From assembly GCF_964199755.1 (NCBI RefSeq), contig NC_133896.1, positions 104,438,301 through 104,502,300 on the forward strand: a DNA stretch of 64,000 nucleotides, written 5' to 3'. Numbering within the stretch: the stretch's first letter is position 1; each line of letters starts with the position of its first letter. Positions 49,400 through 59,914 of this stretch are shown piece after piece. The notes beneath the pieces are model-generated. The model searched no databases, was not told the DNA's origin, and saw only the letters and a list, made by a program, of their open reading frames with translations. Both the position numbers and the translations under genes were made by a program. The DNA is from Larus michahellis (Eukaryota; Chordata; Aves; Charadriiformes; Laridae).

Positions 49400-52300
49400 G
49401 TGAGGCGGGGGGTGGGCGAGGGAGAAGCCGAGCAGCGCGGCTCGGGCTCGGCAGCCGGAAGCGGGGCGGGAGGGGCGCTCGGCCGCTTCCTGCGCGTCCT
49501 TCGGCGGGCCGGGGCTCGTCCAGCGGTACGGGAGTAGTCCCCGCCGCCGCCGGGCGGGGCAGCGCGGAGGGGCCCCACTGCGTGTCGGGAGCGAAGCTTC
49601 CGAGTTTGAAAGGGCGGTGTTGGGGGTTCGGGGTGTTTTAAAGCTCCTGGGGGCTGCAGGAGGAGCCGCGATGCCGCCCGGTGACCAGCGCCGGGGTGCC
49701 GCTCCGCAGCGGCTGGAGCCCGTTTGTAACCCCGTGTCCCTTCGGGAAACGAGCGCGGGTATCTTCGGGGTTTTGTCCTCTGTACGGAAAGCTGCCCCTA
49801 CCCGCTTTTGCCGTTCAGCGCCCTGCCCGTCCGCGGTGGCTCCGGTACCGCGGCGCCGACCCCCCGCAACGGGGATCGCTTCCCGTTAGAGGTACAGAAA
49901 CGGGAGCCAAAAACGCGCTGCGGGGTTTAACTACGAAATTAAGAGACGGCAGAAGTAACTCGGAGCTTGGCAGGTCCTTCGGGTTCTGCCTTCTGCCGGT
50001 TGTTTCCGTTCGGCGGCGAGCGGTGCTCGGCCGCAGGGAGGACGCGGGGTGGGTGGCGGGAGGGGAGAGAGGGAGGGGGGGACATCCAGCAACACCTGTT
50101 TCCTTTCGGGGCTTCCCTCTCAATAGCACAAGTTTGCTTAGAACCAAAAGTTCTTCCCCCTCCCCCCTCAAAACATAAAATTTTCATGGGTTAAAAAAAA
50201 ATAAAATATATATATATACCCGATTTGGTTTTTTTTTTTTTTTCTTGCTCCTGGAATAAATTAGTTATTGCGGTGCTTTGCAGCTCAACTCCAGCGGACT
50301 TCCACAGTGATTCAAACATACTTATTTCTTTTAGTTAAGCACACGGGTACATCTTGGCAAAGGTGGTCACAGTGCATGATCATAGTCATGCCATGCTTAT
50401 TTTGCACTCAGGAACAACTGTATTATTAGCATAGTGGGTACAGAGAAGGAGTATTATCAACAAGCTTTGAATGACCTCTTCCCAAGTAGGGAAGAAGAGA
50501 GTACACTAGCTTAACTTATTTGTTCTCCAGAATTTGTATTACGTCTTGATCACATGTGGTGAGACTTTGGTATTTGAGCATCCTAATATCAGTGATACTA
50601 AGTTGATAAAACGTTCTTTTAATCATTCCCGTGAGGGTTTCATTTGTTTGGTTTTATGACTTTTCTTTTTTCCTCCTTTCTCTGAAGCTGGAAAATAAAA
50701 CAAAAGGGAAACTTCAAAAGCAGATTTGTCAAGTCGTTCTGGATCATTTTGAGAAGGAGTACACAACAGAACTGGGAGATACATGGACCGGTGTCAGGTC
50801 TCTGTTGTTTTGGGGAAATGGGAGAGGGAGGGGAGAGGTTCTGTTATTTTTTAAGTGCTTCATAAAATGAATTTGAAAAGAGTCATGGACTGTAACAACT
50901 GCTTCACTTTACTTTCAGTTTAGAACTAGCATAAAAGTGTGAAATAACAGAAGACTAAAACTTGGAAGTTTTTAGTTTTTTCCTTGACATGATTATTTTG
51001 GATGCAATGAAGTTTCTGTTCTCCTGTATGCATATGCACTGCAGAGAGACTGCTATTTTCTGTTTGTTGACTCTTCGGTAAAAACATGGCCTAAGTGCAT
51101 CCCTTTATACTTAACAGCTGCTGTTAGGGGTTTTCTTTTCTACAGTTTTATAGGATCTTGATAGACTGGGACAAAGACGTTAGGAGAGAAGTACATCCCC
51201 AGATTTCTTTCATTAGAAGAATTTGAATATTAATGACATGTACAGAAAAGGCTACCACTCAGTTTGGGCCTCGATCACACAGCCGCTAAAGAACTGGCTG
51301 TGGTATTGAGAGCAGACGTCTTCCCTTTCCTGCTAACCGGCGGTTGTTGCTCATAGGAAAGCCCTTCTGGAGAAATTCGCTGCTTAGCTTAGGTACTTTT
51401 CAACAGGAATTTGAACAAAAGCAGTTGACTTTGACCTGAAGTGCATGAGAAGTGCTCCCATGATCAGTGCCATGTTACTTAGAAGGGAAAGGCATCTTAA
51501 GTGATCAGTCTTACAAACCATGTGATTCCTCTGAGTGCCCTCTTTGGTTTGGCCTGTTTGGATTAAAAAATAGTTTAAAATTAGTATCTCTGGTGTTTAA
51601 GAAAAAAAAAAAGCATACATGTATAGCATTAGTTTAAGTGAATCAATTTGAAAACGCTTTTAGGTTGGATCATTGTGTAGTTCTCTTTTTTGGCAGTGAA
51701 TATTCTTGAGTATTTTTTGAGGCTAAGTAAAAAAATACTGAGAGAAATTCAAATAGAAAATGGGGGAAATCCATGTAAGAAAGGTCTGAAAAAGTTAACT
51801 GAAATGCAAACAAGCATGTTCCTACTATATAAGCGCTGCTTTTTGACTGTTTTCCAAGGATAGCTGTCAGTTTAAGCTTTTCTGGCCCAATGTTTGCAGA
51901 ACGTAAAAGGAACTTTAGAAAAGACCACTTGTAAAAACTTCGTTTTATGGTGTTGGCTGGAATAACCATTGCAAAGCCAATGTGATTCTTTTTGCTGTGA
52001 TATTTGCAACTACATTTGTTCTTTGTCCCTGGGGAAGTGCTTTATAGTCAGAAGGAACATTATGATTCATAATTTATAACTTCTAAAGTCATCTGTTAAA
52101 GAGTTAGGAAAAATAGAGAACATCTTGTCTCAGAAGAAATTAGTGTTTTAAATGCAGTAATTAGAGAAAACGTCCAGCTGATTTCCTATTAAAATTATTT
52201 TACTGCGTATTTTTCTTAATCGTATCTAATCAACGTGATTCCGTCTTTGGTTGTACCAGAATCATCCAGTGGTGAGATTGTTACCCTCATGTAAGAAAAG

Positions 52301-55176
52301 GCTTCCTGCGCTATGGAGAGCTCATTTTATTTGCCGAGTTATTAAACAGCTTTTCCTTTTTTCAATCTAGAGATGTACTCACACACCCGTTGTGCTGGCA
52401 GTATGCTGTCCTGCTTAACAAGTTCAGCCAGTCTGCTGAACTGGAGAACACCTTGCATGTAAAGGGGTATCATCCTGCCTTCCAAGGACCTCTGCCCTAT
52501 CTTCCGGCATCGTTGAAGTGTTACATCAAGAGAACTCCTGGGCGATTCCCTGCACAAAAACACCAGGCTGGTAAACTGAAAGAGTATTATCTGCTGAATG
52601 CCGCTTCGCTGTTGCCAGTGCTGGCCTTAGAAGTGAAAGATGGGGAGGACGTTTTGGATCTCTGTGCTGCACCAGGGGGTAAATCAGTAGCTATCCTGCA
52701 GTGTGCCTATCCAGGTAATGTATCGAGGTGCTGTTAGAAGCTGATCCCTGGCTCTGTGCCCGGGCTATTTCAGTTGCGACTGTTTTCTCTACGAGATTCG
52801 GACTGGGGGCAAAAAAACCAAACAACGATTTATATTCCAAGTAGTTCCATGCTGTTTAGTAGGATTTTTATTTCTCTTTTCTTAAAAGGGGATGAAAAAT
52901 GCAGTAGTTATTTAAATATAGGTTACTGCAGACTGACAGACAAAAGTGGAGTAGCTCTGTTTTTCTTCCTTCCTTGGTTCCCTTATTGTTACTTCTCAAG
53001 AAGTTACTTAAAATCATGTAGATTTGTTGGCAGAGGTAAGTAATCTGCAGTCTTAGAATACTTGTACTTTTTTTTTTCTTTTCCTCTGCTACCTCTCTGG
53101 CCAGTGTTATGCAAATAGTATCAGTAAATTTAAGTGTACTGGTGTAAAACAGAGGATAACAAATTAAATGTGCAAGATCTAGGCAGAGGGAGAAAGCTTA
53201 TGATGAGGAATTGGTGTCTATCAGTGTTTAATAAGCTCTGTGTTTCAATCCACCTAGATGTTGCAGAAGGGAACTAAGACAATCTCAGTGTTTAGAAGGC
53301 AAGAGCAAGCAGCAGCTCAGTTCTTCCAGGCCAGGGAGTTAAAGCAAGCTGTGATTGCTGTTCCCAAGTTTGTATGTTAGCTTGGGTAGTAATTATATCA
53401 GAATGTTCACAGCACCTTATGTTCTTACTGATGACCTGCACTTGTTGATTACAGCTGGTTCTCCCTTCCTCTTCTAGAGGAATGAGGTGATGCCACTGAG
53501 GTAAATTAAATGTGGGTTGCCCTTTCAAAAGGTTTGGGGAAAAAAAAAAAAAAAAAAAAAGAGACACTTCTATCGCCTGGCTGCTTCTGAAGATGGCAAA
53601 TTGTTGCTGGGAACGTAATATGTAAGGAAGTTGATTCTTAATATACCTTAGTGAATGCCAAGATGTACCATATTGCATGTGGCAAACATGGTGCAGGACA
53701 ACCTGTGGAGAGATGAAAATAGAAATTTTATTAACTTAGAAAACAGGACTAAGAGTCAAAAATACCATGCTGTGTTTCTGGTCTGGGTACAAGCAACAGC
53801 AGTTTTTCTTCTGAAAGGGTAACTTCTCTGGCTACATTGTTAAAAGTAAGTGCAACCGAAAGGCTTTTGTTAAAACACAGCTTAAATTTCAAATAAATAG
53901 GGAGCTGGACTGCTTGGCTCAGGATACACAAAACTGGTGCTTTATTTATTTAAAAGGCAATTAATTAATAAGGGGTATGTACTTCACTTAGATAATGGTT
54001 CAAGGAGCCTAAAAAGGTGCTCACTTAGCACTAGTCTTTGGATATGGATCATGTTTAAAGTTTGTTTTACTGTGAAAGCCTGTTGCTACAGTAAGCATTT
54101 GCTAATAAATATGTATGACTCACTCTGTAGGAGCATGTTGAAATTTACTTGGGTTTATAAAAATTCATCAGTGTTATAAAATGTGCAATAATACAAACAC
54201 TTTAGGTGTAAACTATGGCAGTCATGACAAAACAGTAGAACTTCTGAAATCAGTGTAACTCCTTATATTTGTAAAAAAACCAAAGAAACAAAAAAAACCC
54301 AAAAAACCCAGAAAAAACATAAAGACTTATTTTAGTGCGTTTACTTAATTTTTTTAATTTTCTAAGGTCAGTTTCACTGTAACGAGTATGATGACTTGAG
54401 GTCAAGATGGTTGAAACAGACAATGGAATCCTTCATCCCGGATCCTTTGATTAACTTAGTAACGGTCTCTCAACTGGATGGTAGGCAGATTGGAGATCTT
54501 AAGCCTGAATTGTATGACAAGGTAACGTTATTAATTATTAGCAAATAACTTTTCTGCATTATGCTGCTTTTTCTTCCTATGCTGCTCTCTTCTTAATTTT
54601 CTTTTTTTTCCTGTCCCCCGCGAAAATATCTGACCTATGAAGGGGAACCAAGGTGATGTACAGGAATTGCAGAGCCTCAGGAATCACTTTATAAAGCCAA
54701 TTGTGCATTTGTTCATGTGTTAGGTGATGTCACCCATTTAGCCTTGGTAGTGAATTCTGAAGACCTTGTAGCCGTGTTCTTTGCATGATATGTAATTAGG
54801 AAAGGGGGAAACAAGTGAGAACTATTCAGGTGGAGGGTACTTTTATAGCAGTAATTTCTTCTTTTCTCCCTCCCACCCTCAACTCCATAAAAAAAAATCT
54901 CAAAATAATAATTAGATAATTTCTGCCCCTAAAAGGGAAAATAAAAAGTGTGGTTTAAGTGATTGCAAAAGTCAGTTGAGTAGATTTTTAGCATACAGTG
55001 TTCAGAAAGGGAATATCTTTATTGTGAATTGTCTCACTCTTATTTTTTGTATAGGTTCTGGTTGATGCTCCTTGTTCAAATGACAGAAGTTGGCTATTCT
55101 CTTCTGATATTCAGCAAGCTACGCTTAGGCTAATACAAAGGAAAGAGTTATCTTCTCTACAGTTCCAGCTGCTAAG
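49301..55176 (+). CDS. NSUN3: NSUN3, mitochondrial tRNA-Met cytosine-34 methyltransferase (5' five exons, 3' partial)
   Basis: An NOL1/NOP2/Sun-family RNA m5C methyltransferase. In mammals it methylates C34 of mitochondrial tRNA-Met in the matrix, the first step toward f5C made by ALKBH1. Exons 49301-49399, 50688-50797, 52371-52714, 54367-54521 and 55055-55176 give 276 codons plus two bases, all in phase. Visible features: an Arg/Ala-rich, acid-free N-terminus of about 33 residues, the conserved SAM motif I VLDLCAAPGGKS (164-175), NEYDDLRSRW, and motif IV VDAPCSNDRSW with catalytic Cys243 (human Cys214 by alignment). The exon with motif VI and the release cysteine was not found up to 64000, so the gene continues past the window. 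Human NSUN3 has 340 residues; this protein would be about 29 longer because of its N-terminus. Confidence 0.96.
49400..50687 (+). other. NSUN3 intron 1
   Basis: The first ~680 bases are CpG island and the rest AT-rich. A short TA run is at 50206-50218. No other gene was seen. Confidence 0.88.
50688..50797 (+). CDS. NSUN3: NSUN3 coding exon 2
   Basis: Encodes residues 34-69 and two bases of Arg70. KGKLQKQICQVVLDHFEKEY matches human EGKLAKQICKVVLDHFEKQY. The acceptor is CTCTGAAG and the donor CAG|GTCTCT. Confidence 0.95.
50798..52370 (+). other. NSUN3 intron 2
   Basis: A 1.6 kb AT-rich intron ending in TTTTTTCAATCTAG. No other feature was seen. Confidence 0.9.
52371..52714 (+). CDS. NSUN3: NSUN3 coding exon 3 (SAM motif I)
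   Basis: Encodes residues 70-184 and one base of Gly185. It includes CWQYAVLLNKF, CYIKRTPGRFP, YYLLNAASLLPVLAL and the AdoMet-binding motif LDLCAAPGGKS. The donor is CAG|GTAATG. Confidence 0.97.
52715..54366 (+). other. NSUN3 intron 3
   Basis: A 1.65 kb intron with a 21-base poly-A run at 53540-53560. No recognisable gene was seen. Confidence 0.9.
54367..54521 (+). CDS. NSUN3: NSUN3 coding exon 4
   Basis: Encodes residues 185-236. FHCNEYDDLRSRWLKQTMES corresponds to human LHCNEYDSLRLRWLRQTLES, and the exon ends with ELYDK. The acceptor is TTTCTAAG and the donor AAG|GTAACG. Confidence 0.96.
54522..55054 (+). other. NSUN3 intron 4
   Basis: A 533-base intron without other features. Confidence 0.9.
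55055..55176 (+). CDS. NSUN3: NSUN3 coding exon 5 (motif IV, catalytic Cys)
   Basis: Encodes residues 237-276 and two bases of the next codon. VLVDAPCSNDRSWLFSSD is identical to human over its length and holds the motif IV cysteine. The donor is AAG|GTGAGA. The next exon is not in the window. Confidence 0.97.
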
Positions 55177-55516
55177 GTGAGAAGTACAAAGGAAAGCTAT
55201 TAAAGGAGCTTTTCGTAATTAATAAAAATGACATGGGGGCAAGATTCTTCCATGTTTAGTAACCAAAATCACGTTTCATTATGTGAAAAGAATGTGAAGA
55301 ATATTTTGGTGCAATTGCTGTTTGAAATAAGCAGTTAATCTAGGTTAATGTGAATATGGAAATTTGTATGGGATAATGTAAATAGTAAGGCCTAGGCCTT
55401 CTGCTACCATACTGCTCTACAGTCCTGTTAACTCACTTATTCACATATATCTCCATTTTCAGATGACTCGGAACAGTCTGATACTATATCAAATAATATA
55501 AAAATATTTTCAGTGA

Positions 55517-56048
55517 TGTCAGGGTTTAACCCCAGCCAGCAACTAGGACCATGCAGCCGCTCTCACTTCCCCCCACCCCCCAGTAGGGTAGGGAGAAGAG
55601 AGACAAAAGGAGGGGAAAGAGAAAAAACTCGTGGGTTGAGATAAAGACAGTTTAATAAAACAATGACGGAAAAGGAAAATAACAACAATAATAATGACAA
55701 TGGTAAAAGAATATACAAAATAAAGTGGTACGACATAAGCCGCTCTCACTAACCTGCGATTTGTTGCCCAGCCCATCCTGAGCAGTGATTGCGGATTCCT
55801 GCCCCCTGGCCAAGCCCCGTTTATATACTGAGCGTGACATCTATGGTACGGAATATTCCTTTGGCCAGCTTGTCCTGTCTGTGCTCCCTCCCAGCTGCTA
55901 TGGGAAGCTGAAAAGGTCCTTGACTAATGTAAAACATCACCCGGCAACAACTAAAACAATATGCATTATCAGGATCATTCTCGCACCAAACACAAAACAC
56001 AACAGCTACTAAAAAGAAAATTAACTCTATCCCAGCTGAAACCAGAAC
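55517..56048 (-). mobile_element. Avian ERV solo LTR
   Basis: About 530 bases of the same family as 1894-2456. Plus-strand landmarks: TGTCAGGGTTTAACCCCAGC at the left, CTCGTGGGTTGAGATAAAGA then CAGTTTAATAAAAC, a GGAATATTCCTTTGGCCAGC block and TTAACTCTATCCCAGCTGAA at the right. Orientation is minus by comparison with the copy that keeps its primer site. No internal retroviral sequence flanks it, so it is a solo LTR. Target duplications were not resolved. Confidence 0.8.
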
Positions 56049-59039
56049 GAGTGGACGCAGCCAGCGTAGTTTCAGATACGTTCCTCAGCTGAAGCAAAGA
56101 CACGCATATGATTTTTAATAGGTTTTTTTTCACTGTGAAAATAGTCTATAAACCTGCCAAGCTGGGCATTCTTTCACAAGATCCTTTTGCTGTTGCTGTT
56201 CTTTCACAGAGGTTCTTTATTACAGTCTTTTTGATAACTGTCAGGAGTGGCTACCAACCATCACTTAGGTCATTAGTTAATGTTGCTTCAGAACTTGCTT
56301 TCTGGGCAGTTTACATGAAGAGATTGAGTCTACTATTGCACGTTCTTATGTGCTGCTTGTATTTAATACCCATTTGACTGTGTGTAGCACAGAAAGACTA
56401 CCGCTCGTAATTGATAGGGTAAAGAAGTAAAAGAATGTGGGCATTGGTGAGGGAGCAAGGATTGTTTATTTTTCAAGAACATCCACCCAATAATCCAAAT
56501 CAAGGTTGTCATGTATTACACTTTTTAATGATACCAGCCGTAGGCTAGCATTTGTGTAGCATTTCAAACTCTACAGTTTTTCTTGTTGGGGGGGAAAAAA
56601 AAAAGTGACTTCCCAATAATACGTTCTAGTGTTCTTTGCAAAGTAACAGTCACGTCTGAAGCCCATCTGTCAAAGCAAATTGAGGGAAAAAATAACACTA
56701 TAAAATAGAAAAAGAAAGTTTTTATGGAAAGTTCCCATTGCAGCAGTTCAAGTTAGTTTTGCATGACTTCCAGTTGAAAAAGACCCAGCAGAAGCCTATG
56801 ATTTATAACAGAAATATGAGTATCTTATTGCAGTAATGCATCATGTCACCCATTTCCTTTGAAGAAATCAATCACATTTAAAACACTGACCTGCTTCAGT
56901 TTTCCCTTTTCAATATTTGACATATAAAATCCAATTTGTGAACCCCTACCAAAAGAAAGCATATATCATGGAGAAAAATTTTGAGAATTTGCATAAATCA
57001 CTCCAGATTCTAATCCTGAAGCAGAGAACTCATGACAGCAGGAACCTTGTTTTAAAAAAAAATGTAGACGTTCCTGTCAGTCCAAATCAAATTTAATTGA
57101 ATTATTCCTAAATCAAGAAGAGAACTTTGCTTCTGTTGAAAGTATACTTTACTATAGCAACAGCAATAAGAATTAGATTTGTAAGGACGAAACATTTTTG
57201 ATACGTAAGTTCCACTAAAAGGATGGTAATATCAATTTTGTTGCTCAGTGTAGGTCTGAGTAATTCTGTCGATTAACCAATCTACAGAACTGGAATTTTT
57301 TTTTGTCTTTTAATAGATTTTGGAGCATATGAAGTAAATGGTTAGGTTGCAGATTTAGAGATTACAAGTGTTATCAGGTACAATATTTGACATATACTTA
57401 GTAAATGGTGTAGTTGTCCACTGTATTTTTATTGTTTCTTTTATCTGATCACTTTAGAATGAATTTCCAATACTAATGACATCCCTGCATGAAAGGGAGA
57501 AAGGAAATGATAAAATGAGACTCGGATAGGCTAAATGATTCGTACAAGTGCATTAGAAGTTTGGCAAAAGTAAAATCGTGGAATGCTATCCTATTTAAGC
57601 CTTTGTTTTATGGCTAGGCTGCATAATTATAAATAAAAAATTGGATTTGAATCCTGTCTCTGATACTTCAGTAATATTCAGGAAGGCTGAACCTACATTA
57701 ATCCAGCTGTACTGCATTTTATGTGAACCAGCTCATGTAAAGCTACCTCTGGCTTATCTGTTCAGATTACCTGGTGCTTTATGCTCATGGGCATTTCTCA
57801 CCTTGGTTCCTGTATCTGTAAAACAAAACCAGTTTTGTTGAGAGTAGTATAAGAAATGTTGTGTGATTTGGAGGTGAAGCTTAAAGTGTAAGGGCCAAGC
57901 GTTATTTCAGTTTAGCAGTAGTGTGAATTACAAGGATAAAGCACAAATGAGAAGAATGAAATGCAGAGGGGAGTTCTATATTAATTTCTATCAAGTGACA
58001 CTCAGCCCAAAATTTGGGATTCCCTCTTTCTTAATTGAGGAAATGCTTCACTTGTAATCTTGTAGTAAGTTTTTTTGGGTTTGGTCATCTTGTGCTTTTT
58101 ACTCTTTTGCATTTTTTTGTGTTTTGCTGGGCTTTTTTAGCAGGTCAACTTAGGGGGGAAGCGGGGAACATCAGAGAGGAAGTGAAGGAAGGAAAAGTAT
58201 TTTTTGCAATACAGTGTAATTTATTAAGTGTATAGAGGCTTCAGAGAATGAAGATCTGAAAGAAGTGTTGAAACTGATGCAACGATCTTCCTGCTCCAGC
58301 CTGCATAAAATCTGAAATGTAAATAAGTGGTATAAATGCTGAACAGCAAATTTTGTAAGCACTGAGGGCACCACTGATTTGAAGGAAATTGAGATTGTAA
58401 TGATTGTTAATACCAAAACCAAAGCATCCCTGCTGAGTGCTATAATCCAAGAACACACTGCAAATCTCGTTATTATGTGGAGTGTTCATGCAGAAAACAA
58501 ATTGCAAAGTAAGAAGGGAATGTTTATTTCCTGATACTGAGTGCTAGCACAAAATGCAGTGGTTCCTGTAAGTGAATTTACCAATGTTACCCATTCTAAG
58601 ATAGAAATTAAATTTTGGGTTAAGCTCGAGTGCATAATAAGTTAGTGGTGAAACTGTTACGGATGTTGTAATTATTCCTGGACCAGTTACTGCAGCTGAA
58701 AGAAACTGTGTTAGGGTTCAGTTGAAAATAAATCCAACAGGATACAATTTAGAAAACTCAGCAAAGGCATTCTGACTACTCTAACTCTTCTATACACAAC
58801 ATCTCTCAGTAATTAAAGAGCTCTAATTGGTCTTTAATAGAGTTCTAGTCCACAGAAGCTCTGACTAACTTTAAAATATACGTATTGGGTGACTTTCCTT
58901 CTTCACCTTTTCCTCCCTAGTAGTTAGATACAAGGGAGATTGTTTTGAATACCTATGACACGCCCACACAAAGTTAAGAGATTTAGGGGAATTTGGGGTG
59001 CATGAGAAGGCAGAAGAACTGTTCTGTGCTTTGGATTAC

Positions 59040-59914
59040 TGGTGGCAACACCACCCAGCCGTGTGGAGCGGTTGACACGCTGGAGGGCAGGGATGCCATC
59101 CAGAGGGACTTGGACAGGCTTGAGAGGTGGGCACGTGCGAACCTCATGAAGTTCAACAAGACCAAGTGCACATGGGTCAGTGCAATCCCAAGCACAAATA
59201 CAGGCCGTGGGGAGAATGGATTGAGAGCAGCCCTGAGGAGAAGAACTTTGGGGTTTGGTTGATGAGAAGCTCAACATGAGCCAGCAATGTGTGCTTGCAG
59301 CCCAGAAAGCCAACTGCGTCCTGGGCTGCATCAAAAGAAATGTGGCCAGCAGGTCGAGGGAGGTGATTCTGCCCCTCTACTCCGCTCTGGTGAGACCCCA
59401 CCTGGAGTACTGTCTCCGGCTTTGGAGTCCTCAGTATAGGAAAGACATGGACCTGTTGGAGTGAGTCCAGAGGAGGGCCACAAAGATGAGGGCTGGAGCA
59501 TCTCTCCTATGAGGACAGGCTGAGAGAGTTGGGGTTGTTCAGCCTGGAGAAGAGAAGGCTCCGGGGAGACCTTATAGCAGCCTTCCAGTACCTAAAGGAG
59601 GACTACAGGAGAGATGGGGAGGGACTCTTCATCAGGGAGTGTAGTGATAGGATGAGGGGTAGCGGTTTTAAACTAAAAGAGGGGAGATTTAGATTAGATA
59701 TTAGGAAGAAATTCTTTACTCTGAGGGTGGCGAGACACTGGAACAGGTTGCCCAGAGAAGCTGTGGATGCCCCATCCCTGGAAGTGTTCAAGGCCAGGCT
59801 GGATGGGGCTTTGAGCAGCCTGGTCTAGTGGGAGGTGTCCCTGCCCATGGCAGGGGGTTAGAACTAGATGATCTTTAAGGTCCCTTCCAACCCAAACCAT
59901 TTTATGATTCCATG
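59040..59914 (+). mobile_element. CR1 LINE, 3' portion (sense)
   Basis: A 5'-truncated CR1 of about 0.87 kb. ORF2 C-terminal sequence is split over three frames (open segments 58993-59262, 59255-59464, 59529-59828), so at least two frameshifts are present. Readable runs include [31 protein letters not shown] and FFTLRVARHWNRLPREAVDA. The 3' UTR has GAACTAGATGATCTTTAAGG and CCCTTCCAACCCAAACC, with a TTATGATTCCATGA tail. Confidence 0.95.

Larger units (their letters stand above)
48880..50080 (+). promoter_or_regulatory. NSUN3: CpG island, NSUN3 promoter
   Basis: About 1.2 kb of strongly GC- and CpG-rich sequence, the only such stretch in the window, surrounding NSUN3 exon 1. It contains GC boxes (for example GGGGCGG in 49001-49010 and 49461-49470), an ETS-type CCGGAAGC at 49455-49462 and a CTCF-type motif at 49254-49270. 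No TATA box was seen. The long open frames on both strands here are a side effect of the GC content. Confidence 0.9.

Noticed and set aside
48886..50194. Several long overlapping open frames (up to 251 codons) on both strands
   Set aside because: They lie in the CpG island, where stop codons are rare. Only the frame with a proper donor at 49399 joins NSUN3.
58993..59828. Three plus-strand open frames of 69-99 codons
   Set aside because: They are pieces of CR1 ORF2 separated by frameshifts, not a host gene.
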